Assembly (NCBI GenBank): GCA_964458605.1
Contig: CAYWLS010000004.1
Location: 1 to 64,000, forward strand
Direction of reading: 5' to 3'
Source of the DNA: JBBSNV01 sp964458605
GTDB lineage: Bacteria; Pseudomonadota; Alphaproteobacteria; Reyranellales; JAQSWP01
Length of the DNA stretch: 64,000 bases
A model generated the notes under the pieces. That model was not told the DNA's origin. It worked only from the letters and a program-made list of their open reading frames with translations, and did no database searches. Shown here in pieces: positions 36,157 to 45,037 of this stretch (positions are counted from its first letter, which is position 1; the number at the start of each line of letters is the position of its first letter). The translations under genes were made by a program, and so were the position numbers.

Positions 36157-36864
36157 TCAGCGGCCTTCGCACACCAGATCGCCATCCAGGTTGCGGATGC
36201 GCTGGCCCGGGCAGCGGTCGAGATCGATCGAGGTGCGGATCACCGCGCCGCCGCGATGCTTGCAATAGGCGATCAGCGTGTCGCCCTCGATCTTGGGATT
36301 GTTGCAGCTCTGCCGCCAGTCGCCGTCGGGCAGGCTGTAACGCGCGCCGTAGCTGGCGCCGCCGCATTCCAGGCGGCCGTTGTCGTTGTACACCGGACCC
36401 GCCGGGCAACGGCCGAGATCGAGCCGGGCGTTGTTGGCGTAGCCGTCGCGCTTGGCGCACACCGCGACCAGGTCGTTGCCGACGATCTGCGCGTTGTTGC
36501 AGCTGTAGCGCCACGGGCCGGCGGGGAAGCGGTCGTAGCTCGGCACATAGGCGTAGTTGGGCGCGTAGCCCGGCGCCGAGACGTAGTCGCACACCAGCAT
36601 GCCGTCGCTGTTGGACACGGTGCTGCCCCGGCAGGTGCGCAGGTCGAGCGCGGTGTGGCGCCAGCCGCCGTCGACGGTGCGGCACTCGGCGTTGATCACG
36701 CTGCCGTCGCGATCGACGTTGCGGCAGGTGTCGCGCCAGTAGCCGGGCGCATAGTCCTGGGCCTGCGCCATCGAGGGCAGGGCCAGGATGGAAAGCGCCA
36801 CCAGCAACAGGAAGGTCGCGATCGAAACGATCAAAGCCCAAGGGGAAAGAGTTGCCGAACGCAT
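36157..36864 (-). CDS. Secreted protein with three cyanovirin-N homology (CVNH) repeats
   Basis: A 235-residue exported protein. After a signal peptide (LIVSIATFLLLVALSILAL, cleavage near AQAQD) come three similar units, about residues 40-95, 115-170 and 180-235. Each starts W-R-x-[TS]-C, has [IV]xAxC or similar in the middle, and ends with LD-x-x-x-C and G-x-L-x-C. This is the CVNH pattern, a carbohydrate-binding fold. Each repeat has four cysteines. I use the ATG at 36862-36864 with GGAG seven bases upstream; another in-frame ATG lies four codons earlier. Confidence 0.82.
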   Translation of the reverse strand: MRSATLSPWALIVSIATFLLLVALSILALPSMAQAQDYAPGYWRDTCRNVDRDGSVINAECRTVDGGWRHTALDLRTCRGSTVSNSDGMLVCDYVSAPGYAPNYAYVPSYDRFPAGPWRYSCNNAQIVGNDLVAVCAKRDGYANNARLDLGRCPAGPVYNDNGRLECGGASYGARYSLPDGDWRQSCNNPKIEGDTLIAYCKHRGGAVIRTSIDLDRCPGQRIRNLDGDLVCEGR

Positions 36865-37054
36865 GTCTTGCTCCATGTTGTGTCCAGCCTTTGTTCGTTT
36901 TGCGCTTTGCCCTCCAGGCGCCGAACGCGGTAAGGGAGAACCGATATGGAGTCGAACGTCAGGCGCGGCGGCGGGTTCCGCCGAAGCGCTTGAGAGGCCG
37001 CGTCGTCGCGGCCTATGGTGAAGCCTGCCGATCGAGGCCTGGTCAAGGATCGAC

Positions 37055-37945
37055 ATGTCTGGAAATTCCGCCTGGTTCCGCCTTCCCGCCGCCGCGCTGC
37101 TGGCCGGCTTGCTGCTCGGTCCGTCCATCGCCTGGGCCGGGCTCGCCGAGGGCGAGGCCGCCTTCGCCCAGCGCGACTGGCGTACCGCGACGCGCGAGTT
37201 GCGGCCGCTGGCCGAGCAGGGCAACGCGCGCGCCCAGTACCTGATGGGCAGCATCGCGCGCTTCAACCAGGATGCCGGGCGCGAGGATCCGACCCAGGCG
37301 ATCGGGTGGTATCGCAAGGCGGCGGCGCAGGGCCTGCCCGAAGCGCAACGCGAACTGGCCTTCATGCTGATCAACGCCAAGCCGCCGCAGACCGCCGAGG
37401 CGGTTTCCCTCTACACCGCCGCCGCGCAGCGTGGCGATGCCGAGGCGCAGTACCAGCTGGGCGCGCTCTACGATCGGGGCCTGGGCGTGCCGCCGGATCT
37501 GGCGCAACGCCAGGCCTGGTGGAACAAGTCGGCGGCGCAGGGCTATGCGCCGGCGCTGGTGGCGCTGGCCGAGCTGGCGCGTTCGGGCGACGGCATGCCG
37601 AAGAACGACGCCGAGGCGGCGCGTCTTTATCGCGAGGCCGCGCAGCGCGGCTCTTCGGAAGGCGCGGTCGAGCTGGCGCGGGCGCTGGCGGCCGGACGCG
37701 GCATCGCCCGCAATGCCGGCGAAGCCTGGCAGTGGTACAGCTTCGCCATCGCCCTGGCCGGCGCCGGCCGCGTCGCCGATTCGATGCAGGCCGAGCGCGG
37801 CCAGCTGGGCGGCCAGCTCACCGCGGCGCAACGCAACGATGCGGAGACCAAGGGCAAGGCGCTGGCGGCAAAGTTCATGGCCCAGCCCAAGCCGCGCCGG
37901 CCGATGCCCGACGAGCCGCCACCGCCGCCGCAGCGGCGGCCTTGA
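37055..37945 (+). CDS. Sel1-repeat (SLR/TPR-like) secreted protein
   Basis: A 296-residue exported protein with a signal peptide ending at AWA. It carries about five Sel1-like repeats of 36 residues, such as GNARAQYLMGSIARFNQD, GDAEAQYQLGALYDRGLGVP and GSSEGAVELARALAAGRGIA. The C-terminus is Pro-rich (EPPPPPQRRP). Sel1 proteins scaffold protein-protein contacts, often in the periplasm. No operon partner. The stop codon lies inside a tandem 26-base duplication. Confidence 0.85.
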   Translation: MSGNSAWFRLPAAALLAGLLLGPSIAWAGLAEGEAAFAQRDWRTATRELRPLAEQGNARAQYLMGSIARFNQDAGREDPTQAIGWYRKAAAQGLPEAQRELAFMLINAKPPQTAEAVSLYTAAAQRGDAEAQYQLGALYDRGLGVPPDLAQRQAWWNKSAAQGYAPALVALAELARSGDGMPKNDAEAARLYREAAQRGSSEGAVELARALAAGRGIARNAGEAWQWYSFAIALAGAGRVADSMQAERGQLGGQLTAAQRNDAETKGKALAAKFMAQPKPRRPMPDEPPPPPQRRP

Positions 37946-37979
37946 GATCGCCGTCGCAGCGGCGGCCTTGAGATCGCCG
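37929..37979. repeat. 26-base tandem duplication over the Sel1 gene stop codon
   Basis: The unit cgcagcggcggccttgagat plus six bases appears twice, at 37929-37954 and 37955-37979, differing only at the final position. It spans the TGA stop of the Sel1 gene (37943-37945), so the second copy is non-coding. A small replication-slippage product. Confidence 0.85.
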
Positions 37980-38014
37980 CTGGCGCCGGCCCTGATCCGC
38001 GCCAGCGATCGTCG

Positions 38015-38623
38015 CTAGAGCGGGCCGCGATAGGCCTGTTCGACGAAATCGTCGATCTGCTTTTCGGCCGCCGGGTCGGCGCCGATCTTCCGGCCGATGA
38101 TGCGGCCGAAGGAGATCTTCTGCGCCGCCGGCCACTGGCCTGGCTGCCACAGGCCCGAGCGCAGCACCGACTTGGCGCAGTGGAAATAGGCCCGCTCGAT
38201 CCTGATGCGGATGGCCAGCAGGGCGGGCCGGCCGCGCGCGCTCAGCGATTGCAGCAAGGCAGGATCGGCGTGGATCTCGGCCTGGCCGGAGAAGCGCAGG
38301 GTCTCGCCGGTGCCGGGCCGCAGCGCGATCGCGCCGACTCGGCCATTGTGCAGGATGTTCTGCAGCCCGAAGGCCAGATTGTTGCCGGCGCGATCCGGCA
38401 GCACCACGGTGCGCGGATCCTCGCCCTTGACGAAGCCCGGCTCGTCGCCCTTGGGCGAGACCTCGATGCTGCCGTCGCGTCCCGCCGTCGACAGCAGCAG
38501 GAACGGCGAGGCGGCGAGGAATTCGAGCGCCTGCGCGTCGAGATGATCGAGCAGCTTGGCTTTGGTGGTCTCGCGCGGCGGCGGCAGGATCTGGCGCAGC
38601 TCGGCTTCGCTGGTGATGCGCAT
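38015..38623 (-). CDS. Pyridoxamine 5'-phosphate oxidase family FMN-binding protein
   Basis: A 202-residue split-barrel flavoprotein of the MSMEG_1061-like group. It has FLLLSTAGRDGSIEVSPKGDEPGFV and VVLPDRAGNNLAFGLQNILHN, which form the FMN site, and a closing AYFHCAKSVLRSGLW. Members reduce or oxidise small molecules with flavin or F420; the true role is unknown. It lies 50 bases downstream of parB, in the same direction, and may be expressed from the parB promoter. Confidence 0.87.
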   Translation of the reverse strand: MRITSEAELRQILPPPRETTKAKLLDHLDAQALEFLAASPFLLLSTAGRDGSIEVSPKGDEPGFVKGEDPRTVVLPDRAGNNLAFGLQNILHNGRVGAIALRPGTGETLRFSGQAEIHADPALLQSLSARGRPALLAIRIRIERAYFHCAKSVLRSGLWQPGQWPAAQKISFGRIIGRKIGADPAAEKQIDDFVEQAYRGPL

Positions 38624-38673
38624 GGCGGGCCTCCGATGGACGACGTGCGGGCAGGGCGCGCGGGCGCCCGCGA

Positions 38674-39669
38674 TCAGCCCCTGCCGGTCGGCCGCTCCAG
38701 GCGGCGCGCCACTTCGTCGAGCTGGTCGTAGTCGGTGCAATGCAAAGTCACGCTGGTGGCTTCGCTGTTGGGTCTGACCGCCAGCTCGACCTTCAGCCCC
38801 AGCGCCTGCTCCAGCCGGCGCCGCAGCGCCTGGGCGTCGGCGCTGAGCCGCGTCGCGGTGGACGAGCCGGGCACGCGCGGGCTGCTGGCGCGGCGGGGCC
38901 GGGAATCGGTCTGCGCCAGCTTTTCCGCCTCGCGCACCGACAGGCCCTGCTCGACGATCCGCGTCGCCAGGGTCTCGACTTCGGGCGAGGCGGCGATGGC
39001 GCGCGCATGGCCGGCGCTGAGGCGCCCCTCGTCGAGCAGCCGGCGCACGCTTTGCGGCAGCTCGAGCAGGCGCAGGGCGTTGGCGATATGCGAGCGGCTC
39101 TTGCCCAGCGCCGCGGCCAGCTCTTCCTGCGTGGCGCCGAATTCCTTTTTCAGCCGGTCGTAGCCTTCGGCCTCTTCGATCGCCGACAGGTCCTGGCGCT
39201 GCAGATTCTCGACCAGCGCGATCTCCAGCGCGTCGCGGTCGGAGAAGCTGCGCAGCACCACCGGCACGTCGTGCAGCTTGGCGCGCTGGGCGGCGCGCCA
39301 GCGGCGCTCGCCGGCCAGGATCTCGTAGGCGTCTTTGCGCCCGGCGACCGGCCGCACCACGATGGGCTGCAGCATGCCCTTTTCCTTGAGCGAGCCCGCC
39401 AGCTGGTCGAGCGCGGTGTCGTCGAAGCGCCGCCGCGGCTGGAAGCGGCCGGGCTGCAGGTATTCGACCGGCAAGGTGACGGCCTCGCGGCGCAGCGCGT
39501 CGAGTTCGGCATTGGCCGATCGCGCCGGCGGGGCGGCGGAATTGGCCGGCGCGGGCGGCGCCGGTTCTCCTCGCGCCGGGCCGTCGGGTTCGTCGCGCAG
39601 CAGCGCGGCCAGGCCGCGGCCCAGGCCCTTGGTCGGCCGGCTGGCGGCCTTTTTGTCGTCCTCGCTCAT
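38674..39669 (-). CDS. parB: Chromosome partitioning protein ParB
   Basis: A 331-residue CTP-dependent DNA clamp that loads at parS and works with ParA in origin segregation. Order: basic N-terminus GLGRGLAALL (ParA-stimulating), a Pro/Ala linker, the CTP-binding region (AYEILAGERRWRA and ENLQRQDLSAIEEA), the helix-turn-helix that reads parS (LAAALGKSRSHIANALRLLELP), and a C-terminal dimerisation domain. It is not next to parA: about 10.6 kb lies between them. It therefore needs its own promoter in the 192 bases up to 39861. Confidence 0.97.
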   Translation of the reverse strand: MSEDDKKAASRPTKGLGRGLAALLRDEPDGPARGEPAPPAPANSAAPPARSANAELDALRREAVTLPVEYLQPGRFQPRRRFDDTALDQLAGSLKEKGMLQPIVVRPVAGRKDAYEILAGERRWRAAQRAKLHDVPVVLRSFSDRDALEIALVENLQRQDLSAIEEAEGYDRLKKEFGATQEELAAALGKSRSHIANALRLLELPQSVRRLLDEGRLSAGHARAIAASPEVETLATRIVEQGLSVREAEKLAQTDSRPRRASSPRVPGSSTATRLSADAQALRRRLEQALGLKVELAVRPNSEATSVTLHCTDYDQLDEVARRLERPTGRG

Positions 39670-39861
39670 TCCGCCATCCTAGCGGGACTCGCGGGGCCAT
39701 GGGGAGGCCCAGTTCGCGGGTCCGACGGCGGTCGGGCTGCGGCTGGCGGACGAAATGCCGCGCCAAGCTTCCCGCGCGGGAAGTCTCGTGCCGGGTTGCG
39801 CGTTGTCGTTAGATCGGGCGCCGACCGGTACCGAGCCGGTGGTCATCGAGCGGAGGACGGA

Positions 39862-40278
39862 ATGGGCAAGGTTGGCAATCGGATGCTGGCGGGCATGGTC
39901 GTGGCGGCGCTTTCGGTCGCGGGTTGGGGCGCGCTGGCCCAGGACGGCAAGTCCCAGGACGGCAAGTTCCCTGGCGGCATGGGCCATGGCGGCACGAGCG
40001 GCATGTCCATGAGCCACGGCAACATGGCGATGGACGAATACATGGGCGCGATGGATCGCATGCAGAACGGCATGAAGATGCAGTCCAGCGGCGATGCCGA
40101 TATCGACTTCGTGCGCATGATGATCCCGCACCATCAGGCAGCGGTGGAGATGGCGCAGACGCAGCTCAAATACGGCAAGGATCCGCAGATCCGCAAGCTG
40201 GCCGAAGATATCGTCGCCGCGCAGAATCGCGAAATCGCCCAGATGAAGGCCTGGCTGGCGCAACACGACAAGCGCTAG
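39862..40278 (+). CDS. DUF305 family exported protein
   Basis: A 138-residue periplasmic protein: signal peptide ending near GALAQD, then a Gly/Met/His-rich segment (GGMGHGGTSGMSMSHGNM), and a DUF305 four-helix domain with FVRMMIPHHQAAVEMAQ (the HH pair) and QIRKLAEDIVAAQNREI. The Met/His content suggests copper or other metal binding, as reported for DUF305-type proteins. Strong GGAGGA lies before the ATG. Divergent from parB. Confidence 0.9.
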   Translation: MGKVGNRMLAGMVVAALSVAGWGALAQDGKSQDGKFPGGMGHGGTSGMSMSHGNMAMDEYMGAMDRMQNGMKMQSSGDADIDFVRMMIPHHQAAVEMAQTQLKYGKDPQIRKLAEDIVAAQNREIAQMKAWLAQHDKR

Positions 40279-40288
40279 AGCCGACCGG

Positions 40289-40319
40289 CAGGATGGAAGC
40301 GTTGCCGGCTTCCGTCCTG
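40289..40319. terminator. Inverted repeat between convergent DUF305 and FecR-TbpB genes
   Basis: CAGGATGGAAGC (40289-40300) and GGCTTCCGTCCTG (40307-40319) can pair with one mismatch. There is no clear T-run, so this may be a Rho-assisted or weak terminator. Confidence 0.5.
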
Positions 40320-40354
40320 TCCCGATCTGCGCCCGCGTGGCGCGCCCGGATCGC

Positions 40355-42970
40355 CTACTTGCTGGCGGCGAAGCTGCCGACGGCCAGGTAGTTCAGGCCG
40401 TCGATGCGGAAATTGCCGCCGACCGCCGCCACCGGATCGCCGCCGCCCTTGAAGAAGGAGCCGTTGATGCTGATCGACCGGCCGGCGCTGCCGCTGCCGT
40501 TGCCGAAGAAGTCGCGTGGATTGACCGGCGCGGTACCCAGCCCGACATTGCTGAACGAGGCGCCGTCGAAGTTGTTGATGGTGGCGGTGCCGCTGCGGGT
40601 GGCGAAGTTCCATTGCTGGGTATAGTCGCCCACTGCGGCGTAGGACGCGCCGTTGTTGGACACGTTGCCCATCATGTGGCCGGTGTAGCTGGCGCTGACA
40701 TTGCCGGTGGGGATTTCGCCGATCCCGGGCAGGGTGCCGGCCACCCAGGTGCCGACCGGCACGATGTCGTGTTCGCCGGCGCGCGGGCCGGAGGTGTATT
40801 TTAGGTCGGCCGCCCAGTAGCCCCAGGTGAGATAGGCGCAGGTGCAGGGCGTGACGCCGGCCGCCGCGAACAGGCTGTTTTCGACCGCGCCGCCGCTCAC
40901 CATCGAGATGTTGGCGACGATCGGATTGGTGCTGACGCCGTTGCTGTAGGAGCTGGGCGTGCCCGGCGACTGCGTGGCGCCGAACACCTTGTCGTCGATA
41001 TAGGCCGAGGACTGGTCGTAGGCCCCGCTGGTCGAGCCAAAGCGCAAGGTGGTGCCGCCGGGCCCGTCATTGGCGTCGTGCAGGTCGAAGGTCGCCGCCA
41101 CCCGGTTGGTGCTGGGCGAGGTGGTGATCGTCACCTTGGTGGGATCTTCGTTGGCCAGCACGGCGACGCCGATCTGGCCCAGGCTGTTGCGCGTGTCGGC
41201 CAGGCCGGCGGCATAGCCCTGCAAGGTGCCGCCGGTGCGGCTGTTGGGCGTGGTGGTCGAGGTGGTGCCGTTGACCGCCGCGCTCAGGAAGTAGTAGCCG
41301 CTGCCGTTGGGATCGGCGATCGGCTGGTCGAGCGCCGCCTGCGGCGTGCGCGTCGTGGTGCCGCTCTCCGAGTTGATCGATTCGGGCACGAACGCCATGT
41401 TCTGGCCGGACGAGCCGAAGATGCCGTCGCTGTTGGCTGTCTCGACCGTGCCCAGCGCGCCGCGGAACACTTCGCTGCCGCTGCTGCCGTCGGGCCGCAG
41501 ATAGGCCTGGAACGAGCCGCCGGCGTAAGGCGCGTTGCCTTTCTTCTCGTCGGTATAGTAGCTGCCCACGGCCAGGCTGAAGAACGAGGACTGGCTGGCG
41601 CCGCTGCCGCTGAAGCCCAGCGAGGCCTGCATGAACACCGAGCGCTGCGCCGACAGCGACGCGGTGGCGTTGTTGATGTTGGCCGAATAGGCCGAGTAGA
41701 GCGGCGAGTAATAGGCGTTGTCGATCGCCGCGCTGGACACGTTCTCGGGCAGGAACGGCGCGCTGCCGCCCAGCGCCACCATGGTGTGCTGGCCGAAGCC
41801 GGCGATCGGGAAATTGGCGGTCGGGGTCGGGATGCCGCCCACCACCATCAGCGTGTTGAGGTTGTTGTTCACCTCGCCGACCACATAGGCATAGAAGCTG
41901 GAATCGCTCGCCACGTAGCCGGTGCCCGACAGCGGCCCGTAGGTCGAGGAGCTGTTGCCGGAATTGACCGCGACGAACCCGCCCGGATTGAACGGCAAGG
42001 TGACGCTGGCGCCGTTGGCGGCGCCCAGCGTGATGGTGTCGCCGCTGACATCGGCGGTGCCGATCAGCGAATTGTTGGCCGGATCGCGCGGCGCGGCCAG
42101 GGTGGCGGTGCTGAAGCTGGTGAAGGGCTGCTGGCGCAGCAGGCGGCCGTCGGCCAGGGTGCCGGTCGGCGGGGTCAGCGTGTTGTCGGTGACGACGGTG
42201 ATGGTGCTGGTGTCGTTGTTGCCGCCCGTGCCGCCGTTGCCGCCGCTGTTGTTGGGGTTGTTGACCTTGCTGAAGCTGTTGGCGCCGGTGTTGATGGCGC
42301 CGGTTGTGACGGTGCTGACGCGCGCGCCGCCGGCGAAGCGGCCTTCCAGCATGGCCAGCACGCCGTCCAGCGAATCGGGGCCGATCAGATGCGGCGATGA
42401 CGGCGCCTGGCCTTTCTTGAGGCTGATGGCCGAGCCCGGCCGCATCGCGCTTTCGACGCCCAGCGGCGTGGCCACGGTCAGCTTGTCGCCGAACATGAAA
42501 TAGCTGTCGACCGATTGCGGGTTCTGCGCGTCGATGATGACGATGCCGCCACGGATGCCGATGGTGGCCGAGCCGACCTTGACGGTGGCGTCCTCGCCCT
42601 TGGTGATCTTGCCGCCGACCAGGCGCAGCACGCCCTTGCCCAGGCTGAGCGCCAGGGTGCCGGTGCCCTTGTCGGGATCGTAGACGAACTTGTCGAGGAT
42701 CAGGTCGCTGTTGGGACCGATGGTCAGCGCGCTGCCGTCGAGGAACAGCAGATGGGCCTGATCGTTCGGGCCGGTGGTGATGCGCTCGTTGGCGAACACG
42801 TCGACGCCGACCGTCAGCACCTGCTTGGGCTGCTGCGGCGGCTCGCCGACCGGGCCGCCATTGGCGGTGCTGGTGACGCCGATCTTGGCCCAGGCCGGAA
42901 CGGCGAGCGGTGCGGCCAGCGCGGTGCCGGCCAGCAGCAGCGGGATCAGACGGGCGAGACGATACGTCAT
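40355..42970 (-). CDS. FecR-domain protein with TbpB-like C-terminal barrel (candidate T11SS cargo)
   Basis: A large exported protein, 871 residues. Signal peptide (LIPLLLAGTALAAPLAVPAWA), then a FecR domain at about 35-165 (FANERITTGPNDQAHLLFLDGSALTIGPN and ATIGIRGGIVIID, cited as positions), a Gly/Asn-rich linker at about 235-255, a long beta-rich Ser/Thr/Asn-rich middle, and a C-terminal barrel (about 745-871) whose GSFFKGGGDPVAAVGGNF and final LAVGSFAASK resemble the TbpB/Slam-dependent barrel. AAGGAGG sits six bases before the ATG at 42968-42970, which decides against the ATG two codons earlier. It starts 20 bases after the Slam-like gene. I infer it is that translocator's substrate. Confidence 0.78.
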   Translation of the reverse strand: MTYRLARLIPLLLAGTALAAPLAVPAWAKIGVTSTANGGPVGEPPQQPKQVLTVGVDVFANERITTGPNDQAHLLFLDGSALTIGPNSDLILDKFVYDPDKGTGTLALSLGKGVLRLVGGKITKGEDATVKVGSATIGIRGGIVIIDAQNPQSVDSYFMFGDKLTVATPLGVESAMRPGSAISLKKGQAPSSPHLIGPDSLDGVLAMLEGRFAGGARVSTVTTGAINTGANSFSKVNNPNNSGGNGGTGGNNDTSTITVVTDNTLTPPTGTLADGRLLRQQPFTSFSTATLAAPRDPANNSLIGTADVSGDTITLGAANGASVTLPFNPGGFVAVNSGNSSSTYGPLSGTGYVASDSSFYAYVVGEVNNNLNTLMVVGGIPTPTANFPIAGFGQHTMVALGGSAPFLPENVSSAAIDNAYYSPLYSAYSANINNATASLSAQRSVFMQASLGFSGSGASQSSFFSLAVGSYYTDEKKGNAPYAGGSFQAYLRPDGSSGSEVFRGALGTVETANSDGIFGSSGQNMAFVPESINSESGTTTRTPQAALDQPIADPNGSGYYFLSAAVNGTTSTTTPNSRTGGTLQGYAAGLADTRNSLGQIGVAVLANEDPTKVTITTSPSTNRVAATFDLHDANDGPGGTTLRFGSTSGAYDQSSAYIDDKVFGATQSPGTPSSYSNGVSTNPIVANISMVSGGAVENSLFAAAGVTPCTCAYLTWGYWAADLKYTSGPRAGEHDIVPVGTWVAGTLPGIGEIPTGNVSASYTGHMMGNVSNNGASYAAVGDYTQQWNFATRSGTATINNFDGASFSNVGLGTAPVNPRDFFGNGSGSAGRSISINGSFFKGGGDPVAAVGGNFRIDGLNYLAVGSFAASK

Positions 42971-42990
42971 GGTCATCCTCCTTGCGCGGC

Positions 42991-44823
42991 TCAATAACGG
43001 TAGGCCACGCCAAGCATGCCGATGTAGTTGATGTACTCGTAGTTGGCCACGGTCGAACTGCGCGAGTTGCGCGAGGCCTGGCCGATGACGGCCCAGTCCT
43101 CGGCGAACGGCGCGGTAAGCGTCGCCGACAGGCGCCACTCGCGGTCGCGATGCTCGGTGTTGGCATCGACGGTCGGATCGGGCTGCTTGTAGTTGGTCCA
43201 CACCCGGGTCGCCAAGGCCGACACCGACCAGTTGCGGTCGACCGGGCCGAACGGGCCGGCGAAGGTGCCGGTGGCGCCCCCATAGACCTGGATCTCGCGA
43301 TAGGTCTCGTAGGAGGCGTTGGCGTAGAACCAGGTATAGCCGCCGCCGCCCACCAGGGTGAGCCAGGGCGTGACCGGGACTTCGGCGTAGCCGCGCATGG
43401 TCCAGCTGTCGCCGCTGCGGTCGGAGTTGAACGGCCGCACCGAAGAGTTGTGGTAGAGACGCTTCTGCCAGTCGCCGGCGATGCCGATGGTGGCCAGCAG
43501 CTGTTCGCCGCGCTTGAAATAGTGTTCGACGCTCATGCCGCCGGTCGGCGCGAAATAGTCGGTGCGCTTGTCGAGCAGCACGTAGTCCATGCCGACATAG
43601 GGCCGTGCCCAGGTGTCGTCGTAGATCCAGGTGCGCGGACCGGAAGTGATGCTGGCATAGGCCAGGTTGACGTCGCTGCGCTTGAACTGGCGCGCGCCGT
43701 AGACCACCACCTGGGTGTCGATGGCGTCGCCGTATTGCGTGCCGAGGTCGTAGAGATGGCGCGCCGCGGCCAGGGCGAAGACGTTCCAGTCCTTGGTCGC
43801 GGTCGAATTGTCGTCGAGATGGGCGTTGATGCCGCCGACCTTGATGTCGCCGGTCGGCGCGGCATTGGCGTTGGACTGGTAACGCATGCCGGCATAGGCG
43901 AAGCCGGACAGGCGCGAAGGCGAGGCGGCCTTCTCGATCAGGCCCAGCACCTTTTCGGCGCGCTCGCGCACTGGCGGCGGCAGGTCGGGCGATTCCAGGG
44001 CACGGGCGATGTAGCTGCGCGCGGCGGCGAACGATCCCAGCCGGTAATAGAGCACGCCCAGCTCCAGCCGCACGCGCGGCAGGTTGGGATTGAGCAGCAG
44101 CATGCGCTCGAGCGCGCTGACGGCGCCTTCCAGGTCGCCGACCGCCGAGGCCAGCTCGGCGAAGCGGAAGGTTTTGTCGAGATTGCCGGGGTCGGCGATC
44201 ATCGCCTTGAAGGCATCGTTGTAGGCGGCGCGCAGCGAGGCGGGATCGACCGGCGTGACGGTGCCGGGCGGCGCGGGCGGCGGCACCGGCGTGGGCTGCA
44301 GCTGGTTGCTGTCGCCGATCGCCGCCAGCAGCAGCGGCTTCTGCGGCGGCTCGACCGGCTTCAGACCCAGCTGTTTCTGCGTGCCGGCGCTGGGCGGCAA
44401 CGGTTTGCTGGGTGCGGCCTTGGCGGTCTTGGACGAATGCGCCGCATCGCCGCCCGGAGGAACAAGGGTGGGCGGCGTGATCGGCGTGCCGTCGGCGGCT
44501 TCGGTGGTCGATTCGGCGATAACGGCGCGACGGATGGTGATGGCGGTGGGGGAGTTGTCGGTGGATGGCGCATCGCCGGGCACCATCACCGCCGCGCGCG
44601 GTGCGGGAATGTCCTGGGCGCGGGCGGCGGCAAAGGGAAGCGAACACAGCAGCGATGTGCCCAGCAGCAGGGCGGCAATCTTGACGCGCGCGAAGCCGTC
44701 GCGATCACGCAACGGTGCTCGCAAATAACTTGGCGACGCGGCCAAGCAGGCACGCGCCTTCACACCGAGGCCAACCGCTCTCGTCACCCTGCCCTCACAC
44801 GACTTGAACGTCGCGTCGTGCAT
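42991..44823 (-). CDS. Slam-like outer membrane translocator (TPR + DUF560 barrel)
   Basis: A 610-residue protein. After a long N-terminus and hydrophobic signal (IAALLLGTSLLCSLPFAAARA, about 49-69), a Pro-rich linker leads to TPR units at about 196-300 (GDLEGAVSALERMLLLNPNL, LGVLYYRLGSFAAARSYI). Then comes a barrel of about 300 residues with alternating aromatic strands, starting GFAYAGMRYQSNAN and ending NYIGMLGVAYRY with a terminal aromatic. This is the layout of Slam (DUF560) proteins, the translocon of type XI secretion. The ATG at 44823 leaves an unusually long pre-signal segment; a non-ATG start nearer 44712 is possible. Confidence 0.8.
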   Translation of the reverse strand: MHDATFKSCEGRVTRAVGLGVKARACLAASPSYLRAPLRDRDGFARVKIAALLLGTSLLCSLPFAAARAQDIPAPRAAVMVPGDAPSTDNSPTAITIRRAVIAESTTEAADGTPITPPTLVPPGGDAAHSSKTAKAAPSKPLPPSAGTQKQLGLKPVEPPQKPLLLAAIGDSNQLQPTPVPPPAPPGTVTPVDPASLRAAYNDAFKAMIADPGNLDKTFRFAELASAVGDLEGAVSALERMLLLNPNLPRVRLELGVLYYRLGSFAAARSYIARALESPDLPPPVRERAEKVLGLIEKAASPSRLSGFAYAGMRYQSNANAAPTGDIKVGGINAHLDDNSTATKDWNVFALAAARHLYDLGTQYGDAIDTQVVVYGARQFKRSDVNLAYASITSGPRTWIYDDTWARPYVGMDYVLLDKRTDYFAPTGGMSVEHYFKRGEQLLATIGIAGDWQKRLYHNSSVRPFNSDRSGDSWTMRGYAEVPVTPWLTLVGGGGYTWFYANASYETYREIQVYGGATGTFAGPFGPVDRNWSVSALATRVWTNYKQPDPTVDANTEHRDREWRLSATLTAPFAEDWAVIGQASRNSRSSTVANYEYINYIGMLGVAYRY

Positions 44824-45037
44824 ATCGGTTTTCCAAGACTACCGAATGACTTCGCAGCGTTTTTTACTGTCGTTCACCAGCAGCATATCGGCTTTTCAGG
44901 TGACGTCTTCAAAAATGCATTTGCACTGACAACGCAATAATATGGGGCAAGCCGAGGTCAACGTAACTGTTTCGTCCGTTGCGGGGACGGTTCAGGACGT
45001 TCTTGGCCTCGCTGAAACGAAGGCTGGACGGCTAGAG

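Noticed and set aside
40355..44647. A single 1430-codon frame covering the FecR-TbpB gene and most of the Slam gene
   Set aside because: The upstream part is a high-GC antisense-like shadow frame; the FecR protein has its own signal peptide and a strong ribosome site before 42970, and the Slam-like protein is in another frame with clear TPR and barrel sequence.
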